A stretch of 64,000 bases of DNA from Benthicola sp039584685 (GTDB lineage: Bacteria; Gemmatimonadota; Gemmatimonadetes; Palauibacterales; Palauibacteraceae), in the NCBI GenBank assembly GCA_039584685.1, contig JBDGXI010000001.1, forward strand, positions 1-64,000. Direction: 5' to 3'. Each line of letters starts with the position of its first letter. The first letter of the stretch is position 1. The notes under the pieces were generated by a model. It was not told the DNA's origin. It did no database searches and worked only from the letters and a program-made list of their open reading frames with translations. Position numbers and translations under genes: made by a program. Shown here in pieces: positions 24,167 to 33,208 of this stretch.

Positions 24167-27100
24167 ATGTCCTGGCTCAGCGTCTCGTTTCGACGAAGAA
24201 CCGGCGCGTCGAGGCCGCGTCGGCATATGGCGGCCGCGCTCCTGGTCCTGCTAGCGCTCTCGACCCTGTGGGTCCGGGCCTTGCCCGGGCAGGAAGTGGG
24301 CGGACGGCCCGAGCCGGCTGTTGCCGATTCCGTGCCGGCAGCCGATTCGTCGGTCGTGGGCGCCGTCGCCGGCGACACCCTGGCGGTAGACACCCTGGCG
24401 GTAGACACCCTGGCCGTCGTCACCCTGGCAGCAGACACCCTGGCGGCCAGCGGGCCGGCAGCCGACACCTTGCCTCCGCAGCAGATCGAGCCGCCCGGAC
24501 TGCGTCTCGGTATGACAGCCCTTCCGTACCCGTGGGATACCGATCTCGACCAGGTCCTCGAGGCGTACGGTTCGGACCTCGTCCGCTACACGTGGACCGA
24601 TGCCCGCACCTGGCTGGCGGACGAGAACGCCGCGACCGATCAAACGTTGATGGCTCGCCAGGACACCCTCGCTTGGCTCGGGCTCTCGGTGAACAAGCTC
24701 CCGGATGATTTCAGCCGGCGTCGGTTCCTCGCCGAACCGGAAGTCTCGGCGCCCGATTCGTTGATTCGAGAGCTGGCGCAGGAGCAACGCATCGACATCC
24801 TGCCGGACGCCCTGGAGAAGTACGCGGACCTGGAGATGGAGGTGGACGGCGCCGGGCAGATGAACTCGCGGTGGCAGACCTTCGACCCCTGCACGATCAA
24901 CGTGGGACAGAAATGCAACGCCGGCGCCGTACCCACGATCACTCCTGATTTCCAACTGCGGGCACTGGCCCGTGGGACGATCTCGGATCGGTTTCACGTG
25001 GATGTCGATTTCGACCAGACGCGAGAGTTCAACGCGACGAACGATCTGCACGTCTACTACCAGGGCAAACCGGGGGAGATTCTCGAATTCGCCGAAGTGG
25101 GCCAGGTGAGCCTGCCTCTGCCCCGTTCCCGTTACCTCTCGCGAGGCATACCGGCGGGAAACTTCGGATTTCGCACCGACGCGCGACTGGGTCCGATGAC
25201 CCTCCGCGGTGTCCTGGCCGAGCAGGAAGGCAACGTGCTCGACCGCGACATCACGCTCGACGTCTCGGGAGCGGGCGGTGAGAGCTCCGTTCTCCAGGAC
25301 TTCGAAACCACCCTGGACGACGCCAGATATCAGACGGGACAGTTCTTCTTCCTCGTCGATCCGCGACAAATCCAGGGGTATCCCTACATCGACGTTCTGG
25401 CTCTCGAGGGAACCGAGGTGGCGGACAGCCTGCGCCCCTCTTCTTCGGTGAAGCTGTACCGACACGAGGTGGCGGGCGGCGGTCAGCAGCAGAACGTTCA
25501 GGAAGGCGTCATCCAGGCGCGCGGCGTGGCCGCGCGTTCTCAGCTGGAAGATGATCCGACCGTCCCGGACAGCGTGCAGTTTCTCGGATTCTACCGACCC
25601 CTCGTCGAGGGGGAGGACTACATCGTGCACCGCAGCGGTCTGTGGGCCGTGGTTCGATCTCGCATCCAGCAGAACGAGGCCCTGGCCGGGACCTACATCG
25701 CCATCAGCGGTGACACGATCGGCGACTACAACGCCGAGGACATCTTCCGCAATCTCACTAACACGGGCAGCGGGGAACTCCCGGTCCTGGAGCTGTTCAA
25801 GGATGCCGAGACGCACCGTCCGGGAGGAGTCACCTGGGATCGCGAGATGCACAACATCTACCGCATCTCCAGCTCGAACGACGTGGAGTGGGGCAGTATC
25901 CGACTGGTGGTGTCGCAGGGACCGGTCGAATCGGGTCCCGTGGTGCGCGTGGCCGATCAGACGGAGTATTCGTTTCTCGAGATCTTCGGCCTGGACGACC
26001 AGCCTCGGGACGACAGGCTCGATGACGGCCGGATCTGGCGTCCCAGCTCGAGCGGTGAGTTCGCCGGGACGGATGTGCTCACCGGCGTCTACCTGGTCTT
26101 TAAGGCTCAGGAACCGTTCAAGAGCCCGCCGCCCATCCAGGACGACCGGGTCCCGGCACTGCAGGGACAGCCGTTTCCGCTCGTCGCTTCGGACATCAAC
26201 GACGCGATCTACGACGAGTCACTGGACCAGACGCGCCTGACCGCCTTCCTGTATCGGCTCAACTTCGAGTTCCGATCGCGCAGCTCCGAGGCACAGAGCT
26301 CATTCTCTCTCGGGGCGATCGGCATTCGACGGGGCAGCGAGAGAGTGACGCTGAACGGCAGGGACCTGACGCCGGGCGAGGACTACACGATCGACTACGA
26401 CATCGGCCAGCTCACCCTGCTGCGTCCCGGAGACCTGTTCTCCGGTGCCGAGGATCCGCAGCTCGCGGTTCGCTTCGAACAGAAGCCTCTATTCCAGGTA
26501 GGCTCGAAGAGCATTCTCGGCTTCACCGGAGAGTACCGGCTGGGCCAGCACGGCTCGATCGGAATGGTGGGGATGTTCCAGAAGGAGGGTACCGTGCTCA
26601 CGCGGCCCGACCTGGGACTCGAGCCCAGTGGCGTGACGCTGGGCGGCGCCGTCGCGAATTTCGACTTCCCATCGCGGGCGTTGGACAATTTCGTCAACAG
26701 CTTGCCCGGCATCCGGACTGATCTGGAGTCGCGGGTGAAATTCACGGGCGAGCTCGCCGCTTCGAGCCCGACGACGAACCGGCTCGGAACGACGTGGGTC
26801 GAGGACTTCGAGGTCGGGGCGGGATTCCGTGTCGGCCTGACCACTCGTTCCTGGCGCCACGGCTCGCTGGTGAGCCGTCCCGACGCCAGTGGCGGTTATC
26901 TTCCGGCGGTTCCCGACCTCAGCAATCAGCTGAGCACGGTGTGGCAATCGCAGTGGGAGGCCAACGGCATCCTGCAGGGTTCACTGCTTGTCAGACAGGT
27001 GGATCCGCAGTTGAACGTGCTGAACGCGGGAACCCAGACAACCGTTCTGTGGCTCACTACCACGGACCCTCCCCCGGGCGGGGAGCCCGGCTGGTACTCC

Positions 27101-30100
27101 ATCACCACCGTGTTGTCGCAGACGGGAATCGACCTGAGCACGAGCGAGTTCCTGGAGTTCTACGCCTCGACCGTGGACAATACCGACGAGAGTCTGGCGC
27201 TGATCGTCGACATCGGGACGGTCAGCGAGGACGCGTTCGTCGCCGACTCGCTCGGCAACCCGTCCGGCACTGGTATTCTGGACCAGGAGGTGGATCCGAT
27301 CGTCGGCGTGTGGGGAAACCAGGACGACACCGGTCTGTGGGATACCGGGTGCACGGCGGAGCCCAACGCCTCCGCCTGGCCGCTCGGTGATCAGCGGGCG
27401 AACTGTACCAACAACAACGGTCTCGAGGATACCGAGGACCTGAACCGCGACAACTTCCTGAACACCGATGAACGCTATTTCCGATACATCGTTCCGCTGA
27501 CCCAGCCCTCGCGGTACCTGAACCGACCCACGGGCGGCGAGTTCAAGTTCAACCTGTACCGGCTGCCGCTCCGCCTGCCGGATCTAGAGGAGAACGCCTC
27601 TGGCAACGAGCAGCAGAATGTGAAGCACGTACGCATCACGCTGACCAGCGCGGTCAGCTCGACCGTGCTGCTCAGCCGGATGCAGTTTTCGGGTTCGCCG
27701 TGGCTCAAGCGAGCCGGAACCGGGAGTGTCGTGGGGCCGATCGGGGATACGCCGGGCACGGCTACGCAGGTCGTGGTGGGGCCGATCTCGACCGTTGACC
27801 GGACCTACATTTCGCCTCCCGGGATAACCGACCAGGAAGCCGACAAGACGGACGAGCTGCGGCTGTCGAACGCCGTAATCAACGAGCAATCTCTGCAGAT
27901 CGTCTACTCCGATATCCCGGTCGGCGAGAGAGTCGAGGTGTTCCGGAAGTTCGCGAATCAGCCGCGTGACTTCCTGCCGTACGGGCGCCTGCGAGCGTGG
28001 AGCCTCGCACAGGGAGACGATTGGGGCCCGGGAGGCTCGCTGCGGTTCTTCATCCGCATGGGGTTCGACGCGAACAACTTCTACATGTACCGCACACCTC
28101 TTCGGAATTCGCCGGCGCAGCCGAGTCGAGACGACTGGCTGCCCGAGGACCTGATCGATTTCGACCGCCTGCTGGCGCTCCGCGTGGAAGCGGAGCGTCT
28201 CATCGACGCGAGCGGGTCGAACCTGCCTGGAGACACGACTTTCGTCCTGTGGGACGTGGACCTGTTTCCCGATGCGGACAGCACCCTGGCACTCGTGATC
28301 AACGACCGGTCCCGAGCCCCGAACCTGTCCGCCATACGCGAGATGGCTCTGGGGATCGAGAACGTGGGGACGGTGGACGCCGGACCGGGCGAGGTGTGGG
28401 TGGACGACCTGCGGTTGGACGCGGCGCCGGACGACAACGGCGTAGCGGCCCTGGCGGACCTGCAGGTGGATCTGGCGGACGTGTTCAGCCTGCAGGCCGA
28501 CGTGAACACCGTGAACCCGTTCTACCGGCAGCTCGGGGAGAAGCCATCGTTCATCCGTCAGCTGGACTATGGTGGCCGCGCCACCCTCCAGGTCGGGAAG
28601 TTCCTGCCGGACTCGTGGGGGCTGGTCATGCCGGTCGGGTTCGCATACGCCAACACCGGCGAGGACCCGTACTTCCTACCCCAGACCGATGTCCTCGCCG
28701 CCCCGTTGGAGAACCTGAGGACCGGCAGCTCTTCGGAGACCCGCTGGAACGTGGCGCTCTCGAAATCGACCCGTTCGGGCAGCCCGCTGCTGAGGGCCAC
28801 GATCGATGGCCTGCGCCTCGGTTACACCACCCGCAGCAGCAAGAGCACGGCGACGCAGACCGAGACGACCGGTTCGGGCTGGGGCGCCACCGGAGCCTGG
28901 TCGAGGCAGGTGGTGGACAAGTCCTTCCCGCTCGTGCCCGGGTTTCTGCGGTCGGCGATCGATGCTCTGCCGACGTTCATTTCACAGAGCGTGCTGATGC
29001 AGAACCTCAAGGGCATGAGGTTTCGCTGGACCCCTCGCCAGATGAACCTGGGCGCCGAGCTCACGAAGTCCGAGGACGCGCGGAGACGATTCCAGACCAG
29101 CACGATCCAGGCGACGGACGACGCGGTGATTCCGACGGTCAACCTGCAGAACGCGCTGCGCCCGCAGGCGGGATTCCAGCTGCAGCCTTTCCCGTCGATC
29201 GTGTGGGGGTTCAACTTCCAGTCTGTCCGCGACCTCGTCGACCCGGCCCTGCGAGCGTCGCGACCGGCGGGTCAGCAGCAGCTGGAGCAGGCCTCCCGCA
29301 CGTTCCTCGGAATGGATGTGGGCTGGGAGACGAACCGCAACGTGCGGACGGATCTGAGCTGGCGACCACGACTGGCCAGCTGGTTCGACACCGACTTCGC
29401 GATGAACACGAACTACGGCACGAATCGGAACGTCTCGTACATCCAGGATCTCGGCGGCGACACGACGCTGGTGCGCGATCTCTCGTTGCAGCGTGACCTG
29501 GGCTTCCAGTTCGACGTTCGGCCCGACCAGTTTCTCACGGCATTCGGAATCGCGGGGGGGGGGGAAGCCACCGGGATGGCTCGCAGCCTGAGGGCATTCT
29601 GGGACCGACTCGCCCCTGTCCGGATCGACTGGCGCAAGGAGGTCAATTCTACGTATGACCGCCGGGACGTGTACCCCAACCTGTGGGATCAGCTGGTGCT
29701 GGTGGGCTTCGATGAGATGCGCGTGATGGGCGCAGATACGGCCTCGGCCGCCGGCGACACGCGCGCGTGGTCGGTCGATGGAGGCTACCTGTTTCCGCTC
29801 GGCTTCGACCTCGACGTCGGGTACAGCTCGTCCGACCGGCGGACATTCACGGGTCTCAACGAACGTCGCGTGGTCGATCGCGAGTGGCCGACGCTAAACG
29901 TCCGGTGGCGGAACGTTCCCATTCCCGGGTTCGCGGAGAATCTGCTACGGGACATCAACATCAGCGGAGGGTGGCGCACGCGAGAGACCAACACCAGCAC
30001 TACGACCGGGCAGGACAGGGGGACCGAGCAGACGGTCCGATCACTCCAGCTCGTGTTCATCCTGACGAACGGTTTCAATATCACGTACGGTCTCGACAAC

Positions 30101-30523
30101 ACGGGATCCGAGCGACTCGATGCGACGGGACTGAGCCAGTCAGAGCGTCTGTCACATTCCGTCCGACTGACCGGATTCCTGCCGCCCCCTGGCTTCCTCC
30201 CGTTCGTGAAGAACGATCTGCGCCTCTCGTTCGACTATTCGAACAATGGAAACTCCGACTGCCGGGCTCTGGGCGGATCGGGGTTCGGGGAGATCAACCA
30301 GTCTTTCCGGGACGACTGCACGACGCACACCGACCAGACCACGCAGAACGCCGAGTTCGCCATCGACACGGAGTTCACGGGCTACTCTATCGGCGTGCAG
30401 CTCGCGTGGGTGGCGCGCTCCAGCGCCGTCGGCCGGCAGCAATCGTCCAATCAGTTCAACTTCAACATCTTCGGCCGGTTCTTCTTCCGGGCCAGCGAGG
30501 GACAGAACCAGTTCAACCGTTGA
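24167..30523 (+). CDS. sprA: SprA/Sov-like giant outer-membrane protein (type IX secretion translocon family)
   Basis: A 2118-residue exported protein, close to the usual SprA length of about 2400. Residues 1-42 form a signal peptide (positively charged, then AALLVLLALSTLWVRALPGQ). A short repeat-rich segment and an N-terminal domain lead into SprA-type sequence, for example DFDQTREFNATNDLHVYYQG, GEILEFAEVGQVSLPLP and FRTDARLGPMTLRGVLAEQ. The rest is a long, beta-rich region with alternating polar and hydrophobic residues and many aromatic-ended strands, as expected for a giant barrel. In Bacteroidota SprA forms the 36-strand barrel that passes type IX cargo. No other type IX gene is in the window. 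The N-terminal (DTLAV)n repeat and an internal G11 run are noted separately. Confidence 0.85.
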   Translation: MSWLSVSFRRRTGASRPRRHMAAALLVLLALSTLWVRALPGQEVGGRPEPAVADSVPAADSSVVGAVAGDTLAVDTLAVDTLAVVTLAADTLAASGPAADTLPPQQIEPPGLRLGMTALPYPWDTDLDQVLEAYGSDLVRYTWTDARTWLADENAATDQTLMARQDTLAWLGLSVNKLPDDFSRRRFLAEPEVSAPDSLIRELAQEQRIDILPDALEKYADLEMEVDGAGQMNSRWQTFDPCTINVGQKCNAGAVPTITPDFQLRALARGTISDRFHVDVDFDQTREFNATNDLHVYYQGKPGEILEFAEVGQVSLPLPRSRYLSRGIPAGNFGFRTDARLGPMTLRGVLAEQEGNVLDRDITLDVSGAGGESSVLQDFETTLDDARYQTGQFFFLVDPRQIQGYPYIDVLALEGTEVADSLRPSSSVKLYRHEVAGGGQQQNVQEGVIQARGVAARSQLEDDPTVPDSVQFLGFYRPLVEGEDYIVHRSGLWAVVRSRIQQNEALAGTYIAISGDTIGDYNAEDIFRNLTNTGSGELPVLELFKDAETHRPGGVTWDREMHNIYRISSSNDVEWGSIRLVVSQGPVESGPVVRVADQTEYSFLEIFGLDDQPRDDRLDDGRIWRPSSSGEFAGTDVLTGVYLVFKAQEPFKSPPPIQDDRVPALQGQPFPLVASDINDAIYDESLDQTRLTAFLYRLNFEFRSRSSEAQSSFSLGAIGIRRGSERVTLNGRDLTPGEDYTIDYDIGQLTLLRPGDLFSGAEDPQLAVRFEQKPLFQVGSKSILGFTGEYRLGQHGSIGMVGMFQKEGTVLTRPDLGLEPSGVTLGGAVANFDFPSRALDNFVNSLPGIRTDLESRVKFTGELAASSPTTNRLGTTWVEDFEVGAGFRVGLTTRSWRHGSLVSRPDASGGYLPAVPDLSNQLSTVWQSQWEANGILQGSLLVRQVDPQLNVLNAGTQTTVLWLTTTDPPPGGEPGWYSITTVLSQTGIDLSTSEFLEFYASTVDNTDESLALIVDIGTVSEDAFVADSLGNPSGTGILDQEVDPIVGVWGNQDDTGLWDTGCTAEPNASAWPLGDQRANCTNNNGLEDTEDLNRDNFLNTDERYFRYIVPLTQPSRYLNRPTGGEFKFNLYRLPLRLPDLEENASGNEQQNVKHVRITLTSAVSSTVLLSRMQFSGSPWLKRAGTGSVVGPIGDTPGTATQVVVGPISTVDRTYISPPGITDQEADKTDELRLSNAVINEQSLQIVYSDIPVGERVEVFRKFANQPRDFLPYGRLRAWSLAQGDDWGPGGSLRFFIRMGFDANNFYMYRTPLRNSPAQPSRDDWLPEDLIDFDRLLALRVEAERLIDASGSNLPGDTTFVLWDVDLFPDADSTLALVINDRSRAPNLSAIREMALGIENVGTVDAGPGEVWVDDLRLDAAPDDNGVAALADLQVDLADVFSLQADVNTVNPFYRQLGEKPSFIRQLDYGGRATLQVGKFLPDSWGLVMPVGFAYANTGEDPYFLPQTDVLAAPLENLRTGSSSETRWNVALSKSTRSGSPLLRATIDGLRLGYTTRSSKSTATQTETTGSGWGATGAWSRQVVDKSFPLVPGFLRSAIDALPTFISQSVLMQNLKGMRFRWTPRQMNLGAELTKSEDARRRFQTSTIQATDDAVIPTVNLQNALRPQAGFQLQPFPSIVWGFNFQSVRDLVDPALRASRPAGQQQLEQASRTFLGMDVGWETNRNVRTDLSWRPRLASWFDTDFAMNTNYGTNRNVSYIQDLGGDTTLVRDLSLQRDLGFQFDVRPDQFLTAFGIAGGGEATGMARSLRAFWDRLAPVRIDWRKEVNSTYDRRDVYPNLWDQLVLVGFDEMRVMGADTASAAGDTRAWSVDGGYLFPLGFDLDVGYSSSDRRTFTGLNERRVVDREWPTLNVRWRNVPIPGFAENLLRDINISGGWRTRETNTSTTTGQDRGTEQTVRSLQLVFILTNGFNITYGLDNTGSERLDATGLSQSERLSHSVRLTGFLPPPGFLPFVKNDLRLSFDYSNNGNSDCRALGGSGFGEINQSFRDDCTTHTDQTTQNAEFAIDTEFTGYSIGVQLAWVARSSAVGRQQSSNQFNFNIFGRFFFRASEGQNQFNR
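24374..24448 (+). repeat. 15-bp tandem repeat in the sprA 5' region
   Basis: Five 15-bp units, the first two identical (GACACCCTGGCGGTA), encode DTLAV-DTLAV-DTLAV-VTLAA-DTLAA just after the signal peptide. The unit length keeps the frame, so copy-number change would only lengthen or shorten a linker. Confidence 0.9.
29554..29564 (+). repeat. G11 homopolymer inside sprA
   Basis: Eleven consecutive G residues encode part of Ala-Gly-Gly-Gly-Glu in the C-terminal third of the SprA-like protein. It is the longest mononucleotide run I noticed; the next ones are G8 (30564-30571) and G7 (38614-38620). A change of one or two bases would truncate SprA. Confidence 0.9.
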
Positions 30524-30576
30524 GCGGTTTACCTCCCGTTGAGACCGCCGCACATATCGCGATGGGGGGGGAACGC

Positions 30577-31245
30577 ATGACGTATTTCAACGGAACGGAG
30601 CTGCGCTCCATTCTACTGGCGGCCGGGCTGCTGCTTCTCGGGGCGGCGGCACGGCTGGGCCTCGGTCCGGAACCCGACGACTTCACCTGGACATCGGCCG
30701 AGCGGCCCGATGGCGAGCGGGCCGCGAGCCTCTCCACGGCCCGGCGGCTGGTATCCGAAGGAGCCGCCGAAGAGGAACTCGCCGCGACTCCTCTCGGACC
30801 GGGGGAACGACTCGACCCCAACACGGCCTCCGCGGCCGAGTTGCGCCGCCTTCCCGGCGTGGGACCGGCCCGGGCGGAAGCGATCGTCACCGAGAGGAAC
30901 GCCGCCGGACCGTTCAAGAATCCCCCGGACATGGCGCGCGTGTCGGGAATCGGACCGCGAACCGTTGAGGCGCTGACGCCGCACCTCGCCTTCGATCGCC
31001 GCCCGTCGGTCGCCCGTTCGGCCCTGCATTCCCTGCGAGCGCGCGATTCCAGCCGGCGCGTGGATGTGAATCGGGCACAAATCACGGAACTGGAGCAAAT
31101 CACAGGGATCGGACCGGCCCTGGCGGCCCGGATCGTTGCAACGAGGCGGCGCGTCGGACCCTTCGAACGGCCAGAGGACCTGCTTCGGGTGCCCGGAATC
31201 GGTCCTGCGATCTTGCAGCGAATAAGGGAGCAAGTGCGATTCTGA
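30577..31245 (+). CDS. ComEA-like protein with two helix-hairpin-helix regions
   Basis: A 222-residue protein with an N-terminal membrane anchor (about residues 8-25) and two ComEA-type helix-hairpin-helix units: residues about 82-140 (DPNTASAAELRRLPGVGPAR, then MARVSGIGPRTVEAL) and about 160-222 (DVNRAQITELEQITGIGPAL, then LLRVPGIGPAILQRI). Such motifs bind the DNA backbone without sequence preference, and ComEA pulls DNA through the envelope during transformation. Gram-negative ComEA usually has one such unit. It precedes pilB, pilT and pilC, fitting pilus-mediated DNA uptake. ATG 30577 follows a G8-containing Shine-Dalgarno-like run; an ATG 15 nt earlier is also in frame. Confidence 0.82.
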   Translation: MTYFNGTELRSILLAAGLLLLGAAARLGLGPEPDDFTWTSAERPDGERAASLSTARRLVSEGAAEEELAATPLGPGERLDPNTASAAELRRLPGVGPARAEAIVTERNAAGPFKNPPDMARVSGIGPRTVEALTPHLAFDRRPSVARSALHSLRARDSSRRVDVNRAQITELEQITGIGPALAARIVATRRRVGPFERPEDLLRVPGIGPAILQRIREQVRF

Positions 31246-31309
31246 CTGGCGGATCCGCACATCCGGTCCCTGCTGCCTTCGTCACTTCCGGCCCCCGATC
31301 CTTCCGCAC

Positions 31310-31331
31310 GGTGTGGCGTGCGGCCCACACC
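31310..31331 (+). terminator. Hairpin between the comEA-like gene and pilB
   Basis: GGTGTGG (31310-31316) and CCACACC (31325-31331) are a perfect 7-bp inverted repeat with an 8-nt loop, within a 207-nt gene-free gap. There is no T-run after it, so this may be a weak terminator or only a chance stem. Confidence 0.3.
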
Positions 31332-31452
31332 GGGCACGCCGCTTGCTCGATTCCGGTCGCCGCGGGCGGTTTGCGCCCCGGATGTGGTCGGCGCTCGGGT
31401 TGGTCCCGACCGGGCCGGAGAGATCTGACAGCTTAGAAGCCGGCGGAGCGAG

Positions 31453-33165
31453 ATGGCATCAACTTCAATGGAACAAACCCAGATCGGCGAGTTGCTCCTG
31501 CGCGAGAACCTGATCACGCGGGAGCAGCTGGATAAGGCCCTCAGCGAGCAGCAGCAGGGAGGGACCCGGATCGGCTTCTCGCTGGTCTCCAGCGGTGCGT
31601 TGACCGAGACGGAGCTCACAAAGCTTCTGTCCAGGCAGTATCGCGTGCCGGCGGTAGATCTGTCCGAGGTGGAGGTCGATCCGAAGATCCTCCAGCTCGT
31701 GCCCGCGGATTTCGCCGCCAAGCATCTCGTGCTTCCTCTCAGGCGCGTCGGACGCACCCTCACCGTGGCCATGGTGAACCCGACCGACCTCGGGGTGGTG
31801 GACGACCTGAAGTTCATCACGCGGTTCGACGTGGACGCGGTAGTGGCCGGCGAGTACTCGCTGCGCATGGCGATCGACAAATACTACGAGGTCGCGAGCG
31901 ACCGGTTGGGCGACCTTCTGGAGGAGCTCGAAGAGCAGGACGTGGAGGTCGTGGAGGAGGAAGAAGAGACCTACTCCACGATGCAGTTGCAGGCCCAGGT
32001 CGAAGAGGCGCCGGTCGTTCGCCTGATCAACGGCTTTCTCACCGACGCCGTCCGCCGCGGGGCCTCGGATATCCACATCGAGCCCTACGAGAAAGAGCTC
32101 CGGGTGCGCTACCGGATCGACGGTGCCCTGCAGGAGATCATGAAGCCGCCCATCCGGATGAAGGCGGCGCTGATCTCGCGGGTGAAGATCCTGGCGGACC
32201 TGAACATCGCCGAACGCCGGGTACCGCAGGACGGCCGCATCAAGATCAAGATCGGTCGGAAGGTGATCGACTTCCGTGTGTCCACTTTGCCGACCCTGTT
32301 CGGCGAGAAGATCGTGCTCCGCATCCTGGACAAGGGCAACCTGACGCTCGACCTCGAGAAGTTCGGGATGGAGCAGAAGGCGGAGGCCGACTTCCTGGAC
32401 GCGATCTCCAAGCCATACGGTATGGTCCTCGTCACCGGGCCGACCGGCTCCGGGAAGACGACGACGCTGTACAGCGCGCTGAGCCGGATCAACAAGGACG
32501 AAGTCAACATCATGACGGCCGAGGACCCGGTCGAGTACAACCTGCACGGCATCAACCAGGTGCAGGTGCGAACCGAGATAGGAATGACGTTCGCCGCTGC
32601 CCTCAGGGCCTTTCTCCGCCAGGACCCGAACATCGTCATGGTCGGTGAGATCCGTGACCTGGAGACCGGCGGAATCGCGGTGAAGGCGTCGCTCACGGGG
32701 CACCTGGTGCTGTCCACGCTGCACACGAACGACGCGGCGTCGACGATCACCCGCATGATCGACATGGGCATCGAGGCGTTCAACGTCGCGTCGGCGCTCA
32801 ACTGCATCACGGCCCAGAGGTTGGTGCGCCGGATCTGCTCGAACTGTCGGGCCGAACACACCTACGGGCCCGAGGTGCTCCGGGCTGCCCGTATCACGGA
32901 CGAGCAGGCGGCCACGATGACCTTCTTCCGCGGGGAAGGCTGCGACGCGTGCAACGGGTCCGGCTACTCCGGGCGTCAGGGCTTGTACGAAGTCATGCCC
33001 ATGACGCCCGATCTGCGGAAGATGATCCTCCAGGGCGCGTCCACGGACGAGCTGAAGCGGACGGCCGTCGAGCACGGGATGATCACCCTGCGGGAGGACG
33101 GCATGCTGAAGGTCCGCAAGGGCATCACGACGCTCGAGGAAGTGATCAAGGAAACTGCCGCCTGA
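31453..33165 (+). CDS. pilB: Type IV pilus assembly ATPase PilB
   Basis: Hexameric cytoplasmic motor that drives pilin addition. The 570-residue protein has an N-terminal MshEN/GspE-N domain (LLLRENLITREQLDKALSEQ, SRQYRVPAVDLSEVE), the second N-domain (RLINGFLTDAVRRGASDIHIEP), Walker A GPTGSGKTTTLY (Lys335), Asp box TAEDPVEY, Walker B NIVMVGEIRDLET, the His box LTGHLVLSTLHTND and the zinc tetracysteine (CSNC and CDAC) of extension ATPases. GGAGCGAG before the ATG supports the start. It begins a pilB-pilT-pilC unit. Confidence 0.97.
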   Translation: MASTSMEQTQIGELLLRENLITREQLDKALSEQQQGGTRIGFSLVSSGALTETELTKLLSRQYRVPAVDLSEVEVDPKILQLVPADFAAKHLVLPLRRVGRTLTVAMVNPTDLGVVDDLKFITRFDVDAVVAGEYSLRMAIDKYYEVASDRLGDLLEELEEQDVEVVEEEEETYSTMQLQAQVEEAPVVRLINGFLTDAVRRGASDIHIEPYEKELRVRYRIDGALQEIMKPPIRMKAALISRVKILADLNIAERRVPQDGRIKIKIGRKVIDFRVSTLPTLFGEKIVLRILDKGNLTLDLEKFGMEQKAEADFLDAISKPYGMVLVTGPTGSGKTTTLYSALSRINKDEVNIMTAEDPVEYNLHGINQVQVRTEIGMTFAAALRAFLRQDPNIVMVGEIRDLETGGIAVKASLTGHLVLSTLHTNDAASTITRMIDMGIEAFNVASALNCITAQRLVRRICSNCRAEHTYGPEVLRAARITDEQAATMTFFRGEGCDACNGSGYSGRQGLYEVMPMTPDLRKMILQGASTDELKRTAVEHGMITLREDGMLKVRKGITTLEEVIKETAA

Positions 33166-33208
33166 ACCGTCGCGGCATCGGACGACACGACTGGAGAACG
33201 AGGAAGAG

